Source: Tubiluchus corallicola
Taxonomy: Eukaryota; Priapulida; Priapulimorpha; Priapulimorphida; Tubiluchidae
Assembly: GCA_030141605.1 (NCBI GenBank)
Contig: JAQGDQ010001320.1
Location: forward strand, 25,001-47,488
Length of the DNA: 22,488 nucleotides
Direction: 5' to 3'
A program made the position numbers and the translations under genes. A model generated the notes under the pieces. That model saw only the letters and a program-made list of their open reading frames with translations, searched no databases and had not been told where the DNA came from. Below, piece by piece: positions 9,513 through 21,006 of the stretch. How positions within the stretch are numbered: the first letter of the stretch is position 1; each line of letters begins with the position of its first letter.

Positions 9513-10351
9513 TGTACATGAAAATGGCAGAGTGCATTACAGTGACTGTAGCACATGCTATTCAGCAAATCTTCATTCAGCCCTTAACGTTCATTCACAT
9601 TTGTATTCTGTGGCGCGGGTCAGTATTAAATAGCCTCTAATAGGAGACCAACTTCACTCTATTACCATCCAATCATTGCTACAATCTTGCTGGTATTGTT
9701 GTACAATTCCAAGTTGAAATCTGATTTCAACTTGCTGAGTTCACTTCACTGAGAACAAATTAAGCGCGAGATCCCAATAAAGCCACTTCTGGCCTGTCGA
9801 ATTAACACCGGAACCGGAACCGGAACTCGACCGGAGCTAGGGGGCCATCTGGCGGCGAGGGTTGACGAAGAGTTTAGCGCTGGCTAATTGCGCTAATTTG
9901 CAGGCAGGTTGCGTGGTGTTAATTGAACTCTAATGAGGTTTTAATTATGTCAAGATTGCAACACGGATTTTCAGCAGACTGTACACATGATGAAAGGCTT
10001 CTTAATAAAAACTGGAAGGTTGCCGATTATTAGAGGTGCAAAAACCCCGCCCTGAGTTCCTCCTCACATGAAGTAACAATAAAGGAAAAGATACGCTATT
10101 TAGGATGATTGTTTAGACTCAATCTCATTTTAGTTTACTGTCCAAAACACTTTTTGTGTATATATACATACACTAGACAGTCAATTAAAGATCGTCATTT
10201 TTGCAAGCGCTGCAAGAACTAAAAGAGCAGACATCTTTTGCACTCTTACCAACTCTTTGCTTGGTGTAGACTCTCATGCAGTCGCAATATATGGCCTCCA
10301 ATCAATTATAATGCTATTTTAATATACCTCTATGTAAAGTAAACATACACT
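9511..10351. other. Unassigned DNA with a small GC-rich islet and a perfect hairpin
   Basis: Contains a perfect 11-bp hairpin, CAAGTTGAAAT-ctg-ATTTCAACTTG, at 9710-9734. A GC-rich islet lies at about 9805-9935, starting with three AACCGG-type hexamers and including CCATCTGGCGGC. No coding frame or RNA gene is visible. Confidence 0.5.
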
Positions 10352-10632
10352 GTGGTCGTTTCTTCTCCTCTTTTCCTTCTTCCTATCCCTAATCTTACTA
10401 TTTTTTCCATTTCATCATTTCTACTAACCCTAACCATTCTTTCATTCACTCATTTCTGCCACCTTAACAAGCCAAGCTTTCAAGGTGTCATACAGCAACT
10501 CTTTTACTTGGTTAATTTGACTTCATCAACGTTTTTTTACCTATACTGTTTCTTTTCGTTTCAATAATATTGTATGTTGATGTATTGTATATGTATTGCT
10601 GGAGTGAAATAAATTGATTGATTGATTGATTT
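10352..10632 (+). mobile_element. LINE-type 3' terminus with (TTGA)n tail
   Basis: The sequence AAATAAATTGATTGATTGAT (10607 onward) is a polyadenylation-like signal running straight into a four-base tandem tail, as seen at the 3' ends of CR1/L2-like LINEs. The preceding T-rich sequence could be its 3' untranslated region, but I can see no reverse transcriptase coding in it, and the 5' boundary at 10352 is arbitrary. A 71-codon frame at 10352-10567 has no recognisable motif. Confidence 0.5.
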
Positions 10633-11284
10633 TTATGCCTATATATACGCAGAATTTAAACTAGCAGTAATCGGATTTTCCGGCTCAGATTTCTCTTATT
10701 TCTACGCGTTATTGTAATACAAACATCTGTTCGTAAGAACTTATCTGATCTGTAGTAATAATAATGACAATAACGTTGCTTGAATATTGATGAGCTCTCT
10801 GGGATAAAAACAAATGCCGCACTCTGAGCGGATTTGAACAAAACCACAGATATGAACAAAACATTACTCAAGCGCCGCCAGTTGTTAATCTACCAGGCGT
10901 CACTAACGATAATCACCTTTTATAGTCGTCGTTTTTTGTGAGCAATCTATATGGTAGGCGTGATTACGGGTATTAAAATTCATATTAGCGTACCCTCGGT
11001 GACTGCCGTATGCATAGATCTATGGTTGTATGACTAATATGGTCATAGACGTTGTAAGCCCTTATTATCCTGGATTTTGCATGTTTATTGTACTGCCTTA
11101 TCCAGCCATAACTAACACTATGGACTAGTAAAATCAAAATCACAGGATTGAATCATATAGGTTGAGTTCAAATCTTGTACGTTGTGTTAGATTGTGTTGT
11201 GTATTGTGCTTTGTTGTTAAAGATAGAAGTTAAAGATAGATAATGTTACGAAAAGCAGAGGAAAACATCAGACATAAATATAAA
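10633..11284. other. No recognisable gene
   Basis: AT-rich spacer with short frames only. The GCGCCGCCAG patch near 10872 is isolated. Confidence 0.5.
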
Positions 11285-11513
11285 AATGGGAGAGCGAAAA
11301 AAAATTAGGAATAAGAAGCGATATAACAAGGAGAACGAAAGAGAACCAAGAGAAACAGAGCGAGTGAGAGAGAAAGAGAAGAGGAGAGAAAGTGAAAAAG
11401 AGAGAAAGGGGGATAGAGATGAGACAAAGAGAGAGAGGAGAGAGAGAGAAAGGGAGAGAGAGAGAAAAAGAGAGAAAGAGGGAGAGAGATGAGAGACAGA
11501 GAGAGAGAGAGAG

Positions 11514-11570
<57 letters not shown>

Positions 11571-11670
11571 AGCAGAGGGAGAGAGAGAGAGATAGGGTGA
11601 GAGGGAGACAGAAAGAAATAGAGAGAGAGAAAGGGAGAGAGAAACAGAGAGAAAGAGAGAAAGAAACAAC

Positions 11671-11717
<47 letters not shown>

Positions 11718-11765
11718 TACAGAGACAGAGAAGGGGAGAGAGAGAGAGAGAGAGACAGAGAAGGG

Positions 11766-11798
<33 letters not shown>

Positions 11799-11827
11799 GG
11801 AGAGAGCGAGGGGGGAGAGAGAGAGAG
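11285..11827. repeat. Long homopurine (GA/GAAA/GGGA) tract
   Basis: More than 500 bases almost free of pyrimidines on the plus strand. Interrupted (GA)n blocks include long pure runs at about 11527-11563 and 11680-11710. A sub-duplication of CAGAGAAGGGGAGAGAGAG is visible near 11726 and 11756. Arg/Glu-rich plus-strand frames (up to 183 codons, 11489-12040) and Ser/Leu-rich minus-strand frames are artefacts. A smaller purine block follows at 11916-11961. Confidence 0.93.
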
Positions 11828-12127
11828 TTATACTATAAATACAACTGTACAGTATGGAAAAATCAAATAATGTTTATTATTCTCTTTATTATATTGACAA
11901 ACACTAAGCTTACAGATAGAGGAAGAGAGAAAAAGAACGAACGAGAGAAAGAGAGAGAGATCCTCATGATAATTTCTGAAACCATCAAATCAAAACACTA
12001 CATTGTCAAAGTAAGCTTAGCAGAACGTACTGCCCCTTAAGAAGATCAGCCTTACAAATGCGACTTCGCTATATTTAGTGTACTACATGAACTATTTCAT
12101 TAATCAATGAATGATTATAGGTCTTAA
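11828..12127. other. Spacer between purine tract and satellite block
   Basis: AT-rich sequence with a short second purine block at 11916-11961. No gene is seen. Confidence 0.5.
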
Positions 12128-12300
12128 TGACTCGTATAAGACGTCTATTTCTTCTAGGACCTATAAATGCCCTGATTAATGACATTTATTTAGAATGGGG
12201 GTTGTCCACTAGCCTAGCATGCAAGTAATTAGGCTATTACTATATGAGACTGTACTAAATAACCTGTCGTAAAGTTATAATCAAAATTTACTGATTGTTA
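12128..12300. repeat. Left flank of 109-bp satellite, copy 1
   Basis: This segment recurs at 21007-21178 with scattered substitutions and small indels (shared start TGACTCGTATAAGACGTC, shared end AAAATTTACTGATTGTTAC). In both places it leads straight into the same tandem-repeat motif, so flank and repeat belong to one mobile or duplicated unit. The homology starts abruptly at 12128 and 21007. No coding frame is seen in it. Confidence 0.82.
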
Positions 12301-13750
12301 CAACAGGCTTCTTGAGTCAAAGTTAGTGCAGGCCTCTAAATTTCATTGTTACTGCAAACCTATGAAGCCACTATTACTGCAAGTCTGCAAGCTTCTGATG
12401 TCATTGTTACAACAAGCCTCTGATGTCACAGTTAGCGCAGGCCTCTAAATTTCATTGTTACTGCAAACCTATGAAGCCACTATTACTGCAAGTCTGCAAG
12501 CTTCTGATGTCATTGTTACAGCAGGCCTCTGATGTCACAGTTAGCGCAGGCCTCTAAATTTCATTGTTATTGCAAGCCTATGAAGCCACTATTACTGCAA
12601 GTCTGCAAGCTTCTGATGTCATTGTTACAACAGGCCTCTGATGTCACAGTTAGCGCAGGCCTCTAAATTTCATTGTTACTGCAAACCTATGAAGCCACTA
12701 TTACTGCAAATCTGCAAGCTTCTGATGTCATTGTTACAACAAGATTCTGATGTCACAGTTAGCGCAGGCCTCTAAATTTCATTGTTACTGCAAACCTATG
12801 AAGCCACTATTACTGCAAGTCTGCAAGCTTCTGATGTCATTGTTACAACAAGCCTCTGATGTCACAGTTAGCGCAGGCCTCTAAATTTCATTGTTACTGC
12901 AAACCTATGAAGCCACTATTACTGCAAGTCTGCAAGCTTCTGATGTCATTGTTACAACAAGCCTCTGATGTCACAGTTAGCGCAGGCCTCTAAATTTCAT
13001 TGTTACTGCAAACCTATGAAGCCACTATTACTGCAAGTCTGCAAGCTTCTGATGTCATTGTTACAGCAGGCCTCTGATGTCACAGTTAGCGCAGGCCTCT
13101 AAATTTCATTGTTATTGCAAGCCTATGAAGCCACTATTACTGCAAGTCTGCAAGCTTCTGATGTCATTGTTACAACAGGCCTCTGATGTCACAGTTAGCG
13201 CAGGCCTCTAAATTTCATTGTTACTGCAAACCTATGAAGCCACTATTACTGCAAGTCTGCAAGCTTCTGATGTCATTGTTACAACAAGCCTCTGATGTCA
13301 CAGTTAGCGCAGGCCTCTAAATTTCATTGTTACTGCAAACCTATGAAGCCACTATTACTGCAAGTCTGCAAGCTTCTGATGTCATTGTTACAGCAGGCCT
13401 CTGATGTCACAGTTAGCGCAGGCCTCTAAATTTCATTGTTATTGCAAGCCTATGAAGCCACTATTACTGCAAGTCTGCAAGCTTCTGATGTCATTGTTAC
13501 AACAGGCATCTGATGTCACAGTTAGCGCAGGCCTCTAAATTTCATTGTTACTGCAAACCTATGAAGCCACTATTACTGCAACTCTGCAAGCTTCTGGTGT
13601 CATTGTTACAGCAGGCCTCTGGGGTCACAGTTAGTGTAGTGCAGGCCTCTAAATTTCATTGTTACTGCAAGCCTATGAAACCTCTATTAGTGAAGGCCCT
13701 TGATGTCATTGTTAGTGTACGACCCTGAATTCACTGTTACTTCAAGCTGA
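12292..13750. repeat. 109-bp satellite array with 327-bp higher-order structure
   Basis: Unit starts (GGCCTCTAAATTTC) lie at 12331, 12440, 12549, 12658, 12767, 12876, 12985, 13094, 13203, 13312, 13421 and 13530, all exactly 109 apart, then at 13643 after a 4-bp expansion. The array then decays to about 13750. Each unit is built from four related subrepeats of about 25-33 bp around CATTGTTACTGCAAGCCTCTGATGT. Diagnostic variants repeat in groups of three (see findings). Short frames in it are not genes. Nested arrays of this kind occur as satellites and as cores of some non-autonomous transposons such as Helitron-like elements. I cannot tell which applies here. Confidence 0.95.
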
Positions 13751-14493
13751 ACGACATTGGCAATGAAAATTGTTTTTGGTAAAGACACTAATCCAATCTT
13801 TATTGATTACAAGTGAAAATGAACCTCTCGCACGTTACAACAATACCGCAATGACTAAATTGTTAATTCTTCTCTAATCTCAAATTCAATTCCGTATATA
13901 TACTAACAACGTGCTATTAATCTAGCGCCATTGTGTTCGCGACAAAAATTAAGCAAAAACGGAAGCATTTAGTAGAGTAATGCTCACAATTTCCCGCCAT
14001 TGAAAATTTGCATAATGAGAATAACAAAGTTAGCTGAATATATCAATAACATAATTTGATGCTCTCTCACGCGGGATTTGCTTGTTTCGTAAAAATGTAA
14101 TTAATCTATAGCAGACGACATGATTGTGGAGAATTCAATAGAAACGCTTCGGGCAGTTAGTTAGGAGGTACACGAAACCTCTAGGGATGGTTAGAGAAGC
14201 CGCAGATTCTGTGAAGCCAGAATTATTGTTCAATCAGGAGTTGAAAATGATCAGTATTAAACTGAGGAAGAAATTGAAAAAAGTATTCATAGATCTTATA
14301 AAAGTTCCGCAAAAAACTGCATTATTTTTGCAAATGATTATTAGAACTCAAAGCACAATCTTAGTCCTAGATTTCAAAATCAAATGTTTTGCTTTGCTGC
14401 TGCAATTGGACGCTTAATTATTCCACAATTAAACGCAAGGCTACGTAAAGTAGTTTCACACCATTATTGTTCAATTGTTCACGTTATAAGACG
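13751..14493. other. No recognisable gene
   Basis: AT-rich DNA. A 76-codon plus-strand frame at 14187-14417, rich in Lys, Leu and Ile, resembles nothing I know and is not supported as a gene. Confidence 0.5.
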
Positions 14494-14651
14494 TATAGGA
14501 AAACCTACAACACATTTAGAAAAACCTACAACACGTATAGAAAAACCTACAACACATATAGGAAAACCTACAACACATATAGAAAAACCTACAACACATA
14601 TAGGAAAACCTACAACACATATAGAAAAACCTACAACACGTATAGAAGAAC
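14494..14651 (+). repeat. 21-bp minisatellite, seven copies
   Basis: AAAACCTACAACAC recurs at 14500, 14521, 14542, 14563, 14584, 14605 and 14626, exactly 21 apart. Later copies alternate ATAGG and ATAGA, giving a 42-bp super-period. Because 21 is a multiple of three, frames stay open on both strands, reading as heptapeptides such as EKPTTHI or KTYNTYR. There is no start context, conserved flank or domain to make it a gene. Confidence 0.93.
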
Positions 14652-15471
14652 ATTGAATAATAAACTCACATATTAAAAAGTTGAAAAGCTGAAACAAAGA
14701 AAAGAAAACTGTCGTTTCACTACATACACATCTCTGGAACAATTTTTTATAAGAAACCATATAAAAATGATCATTTTGGCTTCTTTATTCTTTCGTAACT
14801 TGTCCTGGATGTTACTACAAAACGTAGGGAGAACTAGTAATTTGTCAATTAATTAAGTGAACACAACACAATTAATGAAAAAGAACTCTGAAATGCATGT
14901 TTTCCTTTGCGTGTTTAATTTTCTCATCACCACTATTCTTGCCTGTAAGAATTAAGTTTGCGTTAAAACTATACGAGTTTTCTTTTGGTACTGAACTGTG
15001 TTTTCATGTGTTAGCGACGTGTGCTTTTCGTACTGTTATAAAATACATTGTTGAGTATGCCTACATCTTTAATATGGGAAATCAACATAAATTACATAAC
15101 TATTTATTGTGATACTTATTCATCATCTTCATTTATTTTTTTTTTCACTTACGCTATTGTTGTTATGTTTGTTTTTATATTTTTGCTTTTGTTATTGCTT
15201 TATTTTGATTAGCTTATTTAAGTAATTAACAATAATTGCATCCTGTGTCATGTTCTATGTCTATATGTCTATCTGCAGCATTACCGTTAATTTTTAATAG
15301 ACTAATCTACTTATAAGAAAGGGCAGAAGACTAGATGACACTATGGCACTTCCCTGCCCTGCTCCATGATTATAATTACTTAACATTTAAAAAACTTTTG
15401 ATATTAAACTAATTGGAGAAAATAAAAAATGTTCTAAAAAATGTTCTACACGTGCACTTTGGTATTGTGAA
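14652..15471. other. No recognisable gene; part may be a LINE 3' untranslated region
   Basis: AT-rich, with short frames only (71 codons at 14897-15112). The stretch from about 15250 leads into a retroelement-like tail at 15472 and could be its 3' untranslated region, but no coding remnant supports this. Confidence 0.45.
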
Positions 15472-15487
15472 TGAATAAATCAATCAA
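15472..15487 (+). mobile_element. Possible LINE 3' tail (AATAAATCAATCAA)
   Basis: GAATAAATCAATCAA resembles the AATAAA-plus-tetranucleotide ends of CR1/L2-type elements, like the tail at 10607 but with only two TCAA units. It is a weak call made on form alone. Confidence 0.3.
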
Positions 15488-16594
15488 GCCATGGGTCGAA
15501 CTACAGAATCCCTGATAAATAACTAACTGCAATCGCTAAAGCGTGCTAAATGCAGACGCATGTTTTCAATTTCAGTAAATGAAGTGACTTATTACTCAGA
15601 ATTAATCAATTTCATTCGCGAACACAGAATTGGTAAATGTACACTTACCGAAGAGTAGATATCAATATTCGTGAAGCTTTCAGTCACTTTGTTCCGATAT
15701 TCCTATAAACGCACAAATATTCTGTATGCTAAAGCCGGTAGATATAGTATTCTTCTGAAGTGAACTCAATTTTTTTAATTCAGTATTGATAGCAACAACA
15801 CACACACAGTAAGAAGTGTAACTTTTTTCAGATACCTTCACAGAAACAAGATCTTGTCTTCTGTTTTTAAAAATCTATGGTATGTGCTTTTCAACCAGCA
15901 AAAATTGAAAACTCCGTACAGTCAGCTGCGTGAACCCAGCAAATGTATTAAAATTTCTTATGTCTCACAAACAAAAGTGTTAACTTCAACGTTACGGTAA
16001 CCAATTCGACATTCACAAAACTCACATCCCTCGAAGTCAGTGCCTGTAAAACCTGAATAACTAACAAATGTTTCCGGTTATTAACACTGGGTAGAACTAA
16101 TAATTGCGATTGGAGTCAGACACTCTGCACAAGTCACAGGTGTTGCACGCACAATTCAACAGAAGTCATCGCTTCTGGCATTGCAGACAACTGAGACCAT
16201 TATTATACGCATTGCATTCTGTTGTGACTCGTCGCGCATATCAGAGACTTTGCGCAAACACTTGCGCGTGCTGCCATCGTGCGGCGAATAAGTAAAACAT
16301 CAGGTCGCAGTTACATAAATTCATGTTCACTGTGAAAATAAAGACATAGAGCGTTGACTTAAAGACTTTAGTAAAAAAACATGTAGCTTAGTGAGACTCT
16401 GTTAACTAGAATGTAATAGTAAATTTCTTCAATGTATAATTATGGCTAAATTAGTCAATTATGTATGCAGGTTACAATTAATGATTCTTTTTCTGTAATT
16501 TTATTTTGCACTTATGTTCAAGTTATGTACATTCCATTGTTGGATTATTGTTTCGATTATTGATGTTCATTGATTTGCAACATGTCGTATAGCA
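15488..16594. other. No recognisable gene
   Basis: Contains a short (CA)n near 15797-15807 and a slightly GC-richer patch at 16104-16295 with a 63-codon plus-strand frame of unknown character. Nothing else could be identified. Confidence 0.5.
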
Positions 16595-17775
16595 TGAAAA
16601 CTCAATAAATTATTAAACCGTCAATAACTACATTAGCATAAACTATAGATAAAAATTTGGCATACCAGAATTTCTAGTATTATAGGAATTCTGATAGATT
16701 TTGAATGTATAGCGAAGTTTGAAGACAAATATGGTATTGTGTCAATTAAAAAAACGTTTACAATCGATTTTTATTAGTTTGTTCATTTATGTCGGCAGAG
16801 TCACAATAAACCTCGAAAAATCCAGTTTGTCCACAACCGCTGCACAGGTTCTGCATTTTCTGGAAATCATTGTGCACTGGGTACGTTGCGCCATCTATTG
16901 CAAGGTAATGAAATTAAAATGTAAGAAACCAGAAGTGTTAGACTGTGTGCTATCTCATTTTTAATTACTCTATTGCAATTTTAATAATTTTCTTAACATT
17001 CTGAACAAAATAAAAGAAAATATTGAAATGCTTGAATGGAAATTTAGGGAGCAAACCCAGCTAATTAAAAATAAACGTTTTCTTCTACTAATAACGATTT
17101 ATGGGTTGAAAAAAGAGTATTGCTAGCGGTACATATATTAATTTATTCGTGTGAAATTGCTAATCTTGTTGGATTCACGTAATTTTAAATGTCGGCCGAA
17201 GTTAGATAATTAAGAATATTGCCAGTCGAATGTTCCAGAAGGTTTATTTACTCTTTTTTCTAGAACAGTCTATTAAGTTAGTACTAGACTTGTGCTAGCA
17301 CAGTCTATCTGTTATATGTCTACGTAACTATTTTACGCCGTCTTCAAGTCCCGGTTTATCTAAAAAATCTGGACTTTAAATATGACACGAAAAAACCACA
17401 ACTAACAGCAAAATTATTAAATTCATTGCAATTTATTATAACAGCGTCCCGGAGGATGACTTCAAGTTATCCAGGAATATCCGGGTTAAACTTAAAAAAT
17501 GTAACAAACAAATTTGGAAAACTGTCTATAAAATATAGTAATCATTTAATGGAGGAAGTGGACTGAGTGGTATTGATGGAGGAGGAATAGGGTTCATTGG
17601 GAGAGGAGGCGGACTGGATGGTATTAGTGGTGGTAATAGTTTCGGAGGAGGTGGTGGATTGAGGGTATTGGCAGAGGTGTGGACAGGGAAGCTATTGGAG
17701 GTGGTAATAAAGTGGGATTAGGAGGAATTGGTGGAGAAAGCCTAGGAGGGGGTGGTGGATTAGGTGGTATTGACG
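16595..17775 (+). repeat. Duplicated 1.2-kb segment, copy 1
   Basis: The sequence from TGAAAACTCAATAAATTATT matches 21274 onward at a constant offset of 4679 for almost a kilobase, with substitutions every few tens of bases and some clustered differences near 16845-16880. It includes the perfect palindrome TGTGCTAGCACA (near 17291), an open 65-codon frame (17369-17566) and a glycine-rich frame. The match fades in the glycine-rich part after about 17775. The parent repeat family and its function are unknown. No terminal repeats or transposase are visible. Confidence 0.93.
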
Positions 17776-17921
17776 GAGGAAGAGGATTGGGAGAAATACT
17801 GCCGCAAATAGAAATTTCATTCCAGGTGGCAGCTACCATTCATTTGAAACTTCACCAGTTTCATTATGATGTGACTGCTGAACTTCGTGACTTTTTGCAA
17901 GGGTTTTGTGGCTTTGTGTAA
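17548..17921 (+). pseudogene. Glycine-rich coding-like sequence, frameshifted, copy 1
   Basis: The frame beginning AAT GGA GGA at 17548 reads NGGSGLSGIDGGGIGFIGRG and continues Gly-rich to about 17660. A one-base loss at GATTGAGGGTATTGG moves the Gly-rich reading into the next frame (GGGNKVGLGGIGGESLGGGG), which runs past the duplication and stops at 17919-17921. The GGxG/GLGGI pattern recalls structural or matrix proteins, but Gly-rich sequence arises easily from GGN repeats. The same break is present in copy 2, so it predates the duplication or the sequence never coded. No signal peptide or start codon fits upstream. Confidence 0.45.
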
Positions 17922-18302
17922 CCATGGGCTGCTTAACCTATTTGAAACTTCACCAGTTTCATTATGATGTGACTGGTGAACTTCGTGAGTTTTTGCAAGG
18001 GCTTTGTGGCTTTGTGTAACCATGGGCTGCTTAACCTATTTGAAACTTCACCAGTTTCATTATGATGTGACTGGTGAACTTCGTGACTTTTTGCAAGGGC
18101 TTTGTGGCTTTGTGTAACCATGGACTGCTTAACCTATTTGAAACTTCACCAGTTTCTTGTGGCTTTGTGTAACCATGGACTGCTTAACCTATTTGAAACT
18201 TCACCAGTTTCATTATGATGTGACTGGTGAACTTCGTGACTTTTTGCAAGGGCTTTGTGGCTTTGTGTAACCATGGGCTGCTTAACGTATTTGAGACTTC
18301 TG
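17843..18302. repeat. 98-bp hairpin-rich minisatellite array
   Basis: TTTGAAACTTCACCAG recurs at 17843, 17941, 18039, 18137 and 18192, with a variant TTTGAGACTTC at 18290. Spacing is 98, 98, 98, 55, 98. The 55-bp unit has lost 43 bp internally. Every full unit contains GAAACT-tcacc-AGTTTC and also TTCACCAGT...ACTGGTGAA (ACTGCTGAA in the first unit). Minus-strand frames starting MVTQSHKALAK are repeat artefacts, since 98 is not a multiple of three. Confidence 0.95.
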
Positions 18303-18785
18303 CAGCTTACTTCATGTAAAAATATCACTAAATTAACCGTCTAATTTTTGTAAATACGTATTATGCTTTTATAGAGAATTGCTTTTCTTCAGCCGATAAA
18401 CTACGTCATTGGTGGAAAAATGGGCATTCAAAATGGAAGCACCAGAGTGTCTATGATCGTGACTTTAAAATGATTTTACTAATTACACGAGGTGCTTATT
18501 GCACTTTTATTACAAAATCCTTCTTTCCTTGAATGGTTTCTGTTAAAGAATTGATATCAAAGGCAGCGATTCAGATGCAATTAACATGAAGTCTGTAACT
18601 GGTCTGCAACACAACGAAAATTATCAGTAAAGAATTCGGCTGTTAACAGCAGATATGAAACGAAATGAATTTATATGAGTCTTGCGTTTAAAGGTAATTC
18701 GTTTCATAGAAGGAACTAGCACTTTTTTCCTTTTTACCTCTTTTTTGTGGTTTACCTAATTCGCTTCCTCACCCTTTGTTGGTGA
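18303..18785 (-). other. Probable 3' flank of the Cys-rich gene, including AATAAA
   Basis: The only signal seen is AATAAA on the minus strand at 18506-18511, about 275 bases after the stop codon of the gene at 18786-20420. It could serve as its polyadenylation signal, but in AT-rich DNA such hexamers are common. Otherwise empty. Confidence 0.35.
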
Positions 18786-20420
<1,635 letters not shown>

Positions 20421-20874
20421 TGTTGAAATAGCTTTTTGATTACAATGTTTAATTGCACTAGATTTTCTATTTCACAATCATCATATTTTGATTACTAGGG
20501 ATTTTTAACCTGCCTAGTGCATATTCTTTACTATACCAGACTCTTGGTCATTCTAGACTTGACTCACTAAATGTTACAGCTACATTAGTGAAATTGTTCT
20601 CTTAACAATTGAACCAATTTGAAAACAATCGCTAATGTAGTTCCATTTTCATTATTTTTATGAACTTTCTAAGTTTGAATAATAAACCAAACTTAAATGA
20701 AAGTTCTAGAGAATAAACAAACCATTGGTGATAGGGTAACTCTTTACAGTCAAATTTAACATAAAAGTAAGTTTTTTTCATTGGTTAATTAAGATTTTAC
20801 TATAGAAATTATCCTACTGTTTTTCATTGAGATATTTATTATTTATTCTCCGCTACTTTAACGCTTAATAGCTC
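20421..20874 (-). promoter_or_regulatory. Upstream region of Cys-rich gene with two hairpins
   Basis: Two inverted repeats lie 160-290 bases before the start codon. At 20580-20640, CTACATTAG pairs with CTAATGTAG and the stem extends through ATTGTT/AACAAT. At 20662-20706, GAACTTTC/GAAAGTTC and AAGTTTG/CAAACTT pair around a short loop. No clear TATA box is seen on the minus strand. Whether these act in regulation is unknown; they could be remnants of small inverted-repeat elements. Confidence 0.35.
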
Positions 20875-21000
20875 GTAAGCCTTGCCAGCTAGGGTCACCA
20901 AACTCGCAGGGTTGGTAGCCCTGGGAGGACGTACAATCGTACAGCAACCTCTGACCACTGGTCAAGGGTGGAAAGACAGTGGGCGTTGATCAGTTTTTCC
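20875..21000. other. GC-rich islet of unknown origin
   Basis: A sharply GC-richer stretch between AT-rich flanks, with ACTCGCAGGGTTGGTAGCCC and a near-palindrome GTACAATCGTAC. It does not fit a tRNA (no convincing B box) or 5S, and it has no long frame. It ends just before the satellite-flank copy at 21007. It may be a SINE fragment or an exon. Confidence 0.35.
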
Positions 21001-21006
21001 ATTCCT

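Noticed and set aside
9227-9633. Ser/Leu-rich and Arg/Glu-rich frames
   Set aside because: Products of (GA)n and (TA)n microsatellites.
10795-10915. Possible tRNA or SINE head (GGATTTGAAC, GCGCCGCCAG)
   Set aside because: No cloverleaf, no paired A and B boxes at the right spacing and no acceptor stem. I found no convincing tRNA anywhere in the window.
11268-12040. 183-codon Arg/Glu-rich plus-strand frame and Ser/Leu-rich minus-strand frame
   Set aside because: They span a homopurine tract in which stop codons are rare by composition. No non-repetitive domain supports them.
12292-13750. CRISPR-like regular repeat array
   Set aside because: Units are contiguous with no unique spacers, and the context is eukaryotic. 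It is a satellite.
16104-16295. 63-codon plus-strand frame in a GC-richer patch
   Set aside because: Composition is mildly different, but no family, repeat of the frame or splice context supports coding.
17817-18328. Minus-strand frames MVTQSHKALAK... repeated
   Set aside because: They come from the 98-bp array, whose period is not a multiple of three, so the frame shifts between units.
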